The position numbers were made by a program, and so were the translations under genes. Of a stretch of 35,630 nt of DNA, positions 33,275 through 35,630 are shown piece by piece. Origin of the DNA: Chlamydiota bacterium (GTDB taxonomy: Bacteria; Chlamydiota; Chlamydiia; Chlamydiales; JAAKFR01); NCBI GenBank assembly GCA_021772455.1, contig JAJFLY010000034.1, forward strand, positions 1 through 35,630. The letters are read 5' to 3'. Position 1 is the stretch's first letter; each line of letters opens with the position of its first letter. A model generated the notes under the pieces. It ran no database searches and was not told the origin of the DNA. It saw only the letters and a program-made list of their open reading frames with translations.

Positions 33275-33593
33275 GTTTGTACAAATTTATTGGACCTGCG
33301 GAAGTTTGGACGAAGCGCGTCAAACAGCGCGTTATCTCGTCGAAAAAAAACTTGTAGCTTGCGCCAACATTATCCCTTGGATCGAGTCGATCTTCCCTTG
33401 GAATGATAAAGTCGATACGGTCCAGGAAACAAAAATTATTTTTAAAACTCAGACCGCTCTATTTAATGCAGTTAAAGAGGAGATTCTCGCGCGGTCCAAA
33501 TATGAAGTACCCGAAATTTTAATGGTTCCCATACTCGATGGGAATCAAGAATATCTCGAGTGGGTTGCACAAAACACCGCCCCTGTGAGATAG
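33264..33593 (+). CDS. cutA: CutA1 family divalent ion tolerance protein
   Basis: The 109-aa protein has the trimeric CutA1 pattern: an opening strand (FVQIYWTCGSLDEARQTA), KKLVACANIIPWIESIFPWNDKV, ETKIIFKTQ and the end motif YEVPEILMVPILDGNQEYLEWV. E. coli CutA is 112 residues. Originally linked to copper tolerance, its real role is unsettled. It overlaps ftsQ by 11 bp, and the same neighbour occurs in Chlamydia, so the link is ancient, though a functional link to division is not implied. Confidence 0.93.
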   Translation: MESEFVQIYWTCGSLDEARQTARYLVEKKLVACANIIPWIESIFPWNDKVDTVQETKIIFKTQTALFNAVKEEILARSKYEVPEILMVPILDGNQEYLEWVAQNTAPVR

Positions 33594-33634
33594 TTTGTCT
33601 TTATTCTGTACCATTTCAACATATAGGTATTTTT

Positions 33635-34000
33635 ATGGAAGATTTTGTAGCATATATCATTAAAAATCTCGTTTCTAAGCCGGAAGAGGTCGTCGTATCT
33701 TCTTCCTCTGACCAAGAAAAAGCTCGCATTGAAATTCGTGTTGCTCAAGAAGACGTCGGTAAAGTTATCGGTCGTCGTGGCAATACGATAAATGCGCTTC
33801 GCACGATTGTACGCACAGTGGCAACCCGTCTTGGCCAAAAAGTTCAAGTTGAGCTAATCCAAGACGAAGTTCCTGGAGAGTGTGACGAAGAGTGTGATGA
33901 CGAGTGCACCGAAGAGACGTGCGACCAAGAAGAGTGTACTTCCGAGGAGTGTAGCGAGCAAGAGTGCACCGAAGAGGCGTGCGAGCCTGCATTGGCATAA
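33635..34000 (+). CDS. KhpA-like KH-domain RNA-binding protein with cysteine-rich acidic tail
   Basis: Residues 1-77 are a KhpA/YlqC-type KH domain: MEDFVAYIIKNLVSKPEEV, then VAQEDVGKVIGRRGNTINALR with the GxxG loop G46-R-R-G49. KhpA binds RNA, usually with KhpB, and influences division and cell size in other bacteria. From residue 80 there is an unusual 40-residue tail of Glu, Asp and eight Cys: C83, C87, C91, then C96, C101, C106, C111 and C116, regularly five residues apart. The family normally ends near residue 80. The ATG at 33635 gives the normal KH start; the open frame further upstream overlaps cutA. The tail could bind metal or form disulfides in the oxidising elementary body, but this is inference. 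Confidence 0.85.
   Translation: MEDFVAYIIKNLVSKPEEVVVSSSSDQEKARIEIRVAQEDVGKVIGRRGNTINALRTIVRTVATRLGQKVQVELIQDEVPGECDEECDDECTEETCDQEECTSEECSEQECTEEACEPALA
33905..33979 (+). repeat. Five tandem 15-bp repeats encoding Cys-x-x-Glu-Glu-like pentads
   Basis: Units start at TGC/TGT codons at 33905, 33920, 33935, 33950 and 33965 and encode CTEET, CDQEE, CTSEE, CSEQE and CTEEA, followed by one more Cys. The related segment ECDEECDDE lies just before. The codons vary (TGC and TGT, GAA and GAG), so the periodicity is kept at protein level. Confidence 0.85.
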
Positions 34001-34004
34001 TATT

Positions 34005-34020
34005 GGGGGGCTTGCCCCTC
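34005..34020 (+). terminator. Weak hairpin after the KH gene
   Basis: GGGGGG-CTTG-CCCCTC is a 6-bp stem (one G-T pair) five bases after the stop codon, followed by CTTCTATTG instead of a clear T-run. It may attenuate rather than end transcription. The rest of the 76-bp gap to rsbV includes AAGGA at 34061 as the rsbV ribosome binding site. Confidence 0.35.
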
Positions 34021-34076
34021 CTTCTATTGAATTTATTTTCTGAATCGTAATAATAGAGCAAAAGGACGGGACATTT

Positions 34077-34409
34077 ATGGAAGCTCAAGTTGAAGAAAAA
34101 GGTGATGTTGTCATTGTACGTGTAACCGGACGCTTAGACGCGGCATCCTCTCCCCAGCTCGAAAAGAAAATTAATTCTATCATTGATTCAGGGCATTTCA
34201 AAATGGTTCTCAATTTTTCAGGTGTCGATTACCTGAGTAGCGCTGGAATGCGTTTAATGCTATCTGTTTCAAAAAAACTCAAACATCTGGAAGGCAAAGT
34301 TGTCGCCTGTTCACTTAATGACGAAGTTATGGAAGTGATCAAAATGGCAGGCTTTCACCAGGTATTGGAGCTCTATCCTAGTGAAGAAGAGAGTTTTAGT
34401 CACTTATAA
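34077..34409 (+). CDS. rsbV: Anti-anti-sigma factor (STAS domain), RsbV-like
   Basis: This 110-aa single STAS domain has the SpoIIAA/RsbV pattern: VVIVRVTGRLDAASSPQLEKKI and, around the phosphorylation site, NFSGVDYLSSAGMRLML with S54 and S55 (S55 aligned with Ser58 of SpoIIAA). In the partner-switch system the unphosphorylated form binds the RsbW kinase and frees the sigma factor. Chlamydia has two RsbV proteins; this one matches RsbV2 by its place before miaA. RsbW and RsbU are not in the window. Translation likely starts from the AAGGA site upstream of the ATG. Confidence 0.92.
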   Translation: MEAQVEEKGDVVIVRVTGRLDAASSPQLEKKINSIIDSGHFKMVLNFSGVDYLSSAGMRLMLSVSKKLKHLEGKVVACSLNDEVMEVIKMAGFHQVLELYPSEEESFSHL

Positions 34410-34421
34410 GAGAAGACGCTA

Positions 34422-35459
34422 GTGTGTGCTTTCATCCCCGAATGTGAAAAAGCAGACGCCCTTTCTTCCTTAGGTTCAATTCTTCCTCTAAAGAAGAAGA
34501 TCAAAGACATTTCTGGAACCAAGCCCCAAAAGATCATTCTAATAGCAGGCCCTACTGGCTGTGGTAAAACCGATCTTTCGCTCACCTTAGCAGAGCTAGT
34601 AAAAGGGGAGATTATTTCTGCCGATTCGATGCAAGTTTACAGGGGGATGGATATTGGAACCGCCAAAGTCTCGCAAGAGGACCAAGGGCGCATTCCCCAC
34701 CACCTCATTGACATCCGCCACATTCAAGAGAGCTTTAACGTTGTCGATTTCTACTTTGAAGCGCGCCAATGCATCGACTCAATTTTAGCCCGTAACCGCG
34801 TCCCCATCATCGTCGGTGGTTCAGGTTTTTATTTTCGCACATTACTCTACGGCCCCCCGAGTGGCCCACCTTCTATCCAAGAGGTGCGCGACGCCCTTGA
34901 AGAAGAGATGGAGCACCATGGACACGAGGCGATGTACGCGCGGCTAAAAGAGGTCGACCCCGTCTATGCCGCAACCATTACCTCGAAAGACCGCCATAAA
35001 GTGATCCGTGCCCTTGAAATTGTCACCTTGACCGGCGAGAAAGTGAGTAACAACCAGTGGAAGCGTACAGAGCCCCTTCCCGACTTTGACTTCCACAGCT
35101 GGTTTATCCACCGTCCCAGAGAGGTTCTTTACCCAATTATTGAAGCGCGCTGTGAGCACATGTTAGAAGGGGGGCTTGTTGATGAAGTGAAAGAGCTCCT
35201 CAAGCACGGCCTCAAGATGAACCCTTCAGCCTGCCAGGCTATTGGGTATCGTCAATGCCTAGATTTTCTTGAGACCTCGCAAAGCAAGGAAGAGTACATC
35301 AAGTTTGTCCGCAAGTTTAAAACGGCCTCGCGCCACTATGCCAAGCGTCAGTTTACCTGGTTTCGCAAGGAGCCTATATTTCGCTGGCTCAACGTTGACC
35401 TCCACGACCTGGAGACGGCCGCCGAGATGATTGCCCAAGAATACAACTCAACTTTGTAA
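34422..35459 (+). CDS. miaA: tRNA dimethylallyltransferase
   Basis: MiaA adds a dimethylallyl group to A37 of tRNAs reading UNN codons. The 345-aa protein has the P-loop IAGPTGCGKTDLS (G43-T50), the substrate motif SADSMQVYRGMDIGTAKV, HHLID, VGGSGFYFRTLLYG, and the C-terminal CQAIGYRQ and RHYAKRQFTWFRKE segments. The start is a GTG at 34422, twelve bases after rsbV with a purine-rich AGAGAAG upstream. This leaves about 39 residues before the P-loop, longer than the E. coli protein's 10-15. No ATG occurs before the P-loop, so a later alternative start would also be non-ATG. Confidence 0.95.
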   Translation: MCAFIPECEKADALSSLGSILPLKKKIKDISGTKPQKIILIAGPTGCGKTDLSLTLAELVKGEIISADSMQVYRGMDIGTAKVSQEDQGRIPHHLIDIRHIQESFNVVDFYFEARQCIDSILARNRVPIIVGGSGFYFRTLLYGPPSGPPSIQEVRDALEEEMEHHGHEAMYARLKEVDPVYAATITSKDRHKVIRALEIVTLTGEKVSNNQWKRTEPLPDFDFHSWFIHRPREVLYPIIEARCEHMLEGGLVDEVKELLKHGLKMNPSACQAIGYRQCLDFLETSQSKEEYIKFVRKFKTASRHYAKRQFTWFRKEPIFRWLNVDLHDLETAAEMIAQEYNSTL

Positions 35460-35490
35460 GGTGGCATTCTGGCTGCGCATAATGGCCCTA

Positions 35491-35630
35491 GACCCTGATT
35501 GCTACCTAAACTTGTTGTTATAGTGCTCTACCAAATCAAAATGGAGGATAGTATGGAGCTTTATGCAACTGTAGTTTACGTGGTTAGTTCTGAACTGCTG
35601 AAAATCCTTGGCGTACAAGACGACACTCAA
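35491..35630 (+). mobile_element. Right IS end (partial insertion sequence), inverted copy of 1-140
   Basis: This 140-base end starts GACCCTGATTGCTACC, 31 bases after the miaA stop, and runs off the right edge. It is the left copy in opposite orientation, with five substitutions and no gaps. Both copies point outward. The remaining 31 bases between miaA and the IS hold no feature that I can see. Confidence 0.85.
35553..35630 (+). CDS. Transposase, N-terminal fragment (runs off right edge)
   Basis: Twenty-six codons are visible, MELYATVVYVV to GVQDDTQ, from the ATG at 35553 behind GGAGGA (35543-35548). An upstream in-frame ATG at 35541 is less likely. It is the same protein start as on the minus strand at 78-1, with the final residues differing. 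The transposase family is not determined by this part. Confidence 0.6.
   Translation, partial: MELYATVVYVVSSELLKILGVQDDTQ

Noticed and set aside
34027-34056. Separate rsbV promoter (TTGAAT ... TAATAG)
   Set aside because: The -10 match is poor and no spacing gives two good boxes; read-through from cutA or the KH gene is as likely.
1-35630. Composite transposon formed by the two IS ends
   Set aside because: The interior carries essential core genes in conserved chlamydial order. A contig ending in repeats is much simpler.

Overview
Gene content and order identify this as a chlamydial chromosome segment. The runs hemN-hemE-mfd-alaS, tkt-amn-efp, a metallophosphoesterase next to a groEL paralog, murF-mraY-murD-LysM-ftsW-murG, a fused murC-ddl, and cutA-rsbV-miaA match the conserved order I recall from Chlamydia. 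The extra genes (hipBA, an autotransporter, epmA, a Na+ symporter, IS remnants) and the spacing fit an environmental chlamydia (Parachlamydiales-like). I cannot name the species. The two ends are inverted 140-bp copies of one IS end, each stopping 26 codons into the same transposase gene, so the window is probably a contig bounded by repeats.

Layout. 1-140: outward-facing IS end. 141-575: 3' remnant of an AAA/DUF4143 ATPase gene truncated by that IS. 572-8678 (minus): hemN, hemE, mfd, alaS, tightly packed. 8679-12705: an accessory insert of a HipBA toxin-antitoxin pair and a repeat-rich autotransporter, lying where alaS and tkt are neighbours in Chlamydia. 12784-14787: transketolase. 14798-15816 (minus): AMP nucleosidase and a 63-aa protein. 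15892-19590 (plus): a coupled operon of efp, the EF-P lysylation enzyme epmA, a HAD phosphatase, a sodium symporter and a FlgM-like anti-sigma factor. 19574-20434 (minus): metallophosphoesterase. 20638-20808: a 56-aa basic ORF with its own palindromes, ribosome binding site and terminator. 20919-23318 (minus): a groEL3-type chaperonin, rsmI and tRNA-Cys. 23319-23658: no protein gene, but a duplicated, highly structured element. 23659-33274 (plus): the peptidoglycan and division cluster murF to ftsQ. 33264-35459: cutA, a KH RNA-binding protein with a cysteine-rich tail, rsbV and miaA. 35491-35630: the second IS end.

How the parts work together. The dcw-type cluster makes UDP-MurNAc-pentapeptide (MurC, MurD, Ddl, MurF), then lipid I and II (MraY, MurG), and supplies the polymerase and division partners (FtsW, FtsQ, LysM protein). 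ftsA and ftsZ, which usually follow ftsQ, are not there, as expected for Chlamydiae. HemN and HemE act in heme synthesis. EF-P, EpmA, MiaA, RsmI and AlaRS form a translation-quality group. RsbV and the FlgM-like protein point to sigma-factor control.

The most unusual items are the three-way-junction RNA candidate upstream of tRNA-Cys (best folded on the minus strand, with a GAAA tetraloop), the Cys-pentad tail on the KH protein, the FlgM-like protein in an EF-P operon, the cysteine clusters confined to the autotransporter barrel, and the palindrome-flanked 56-aa ORF.
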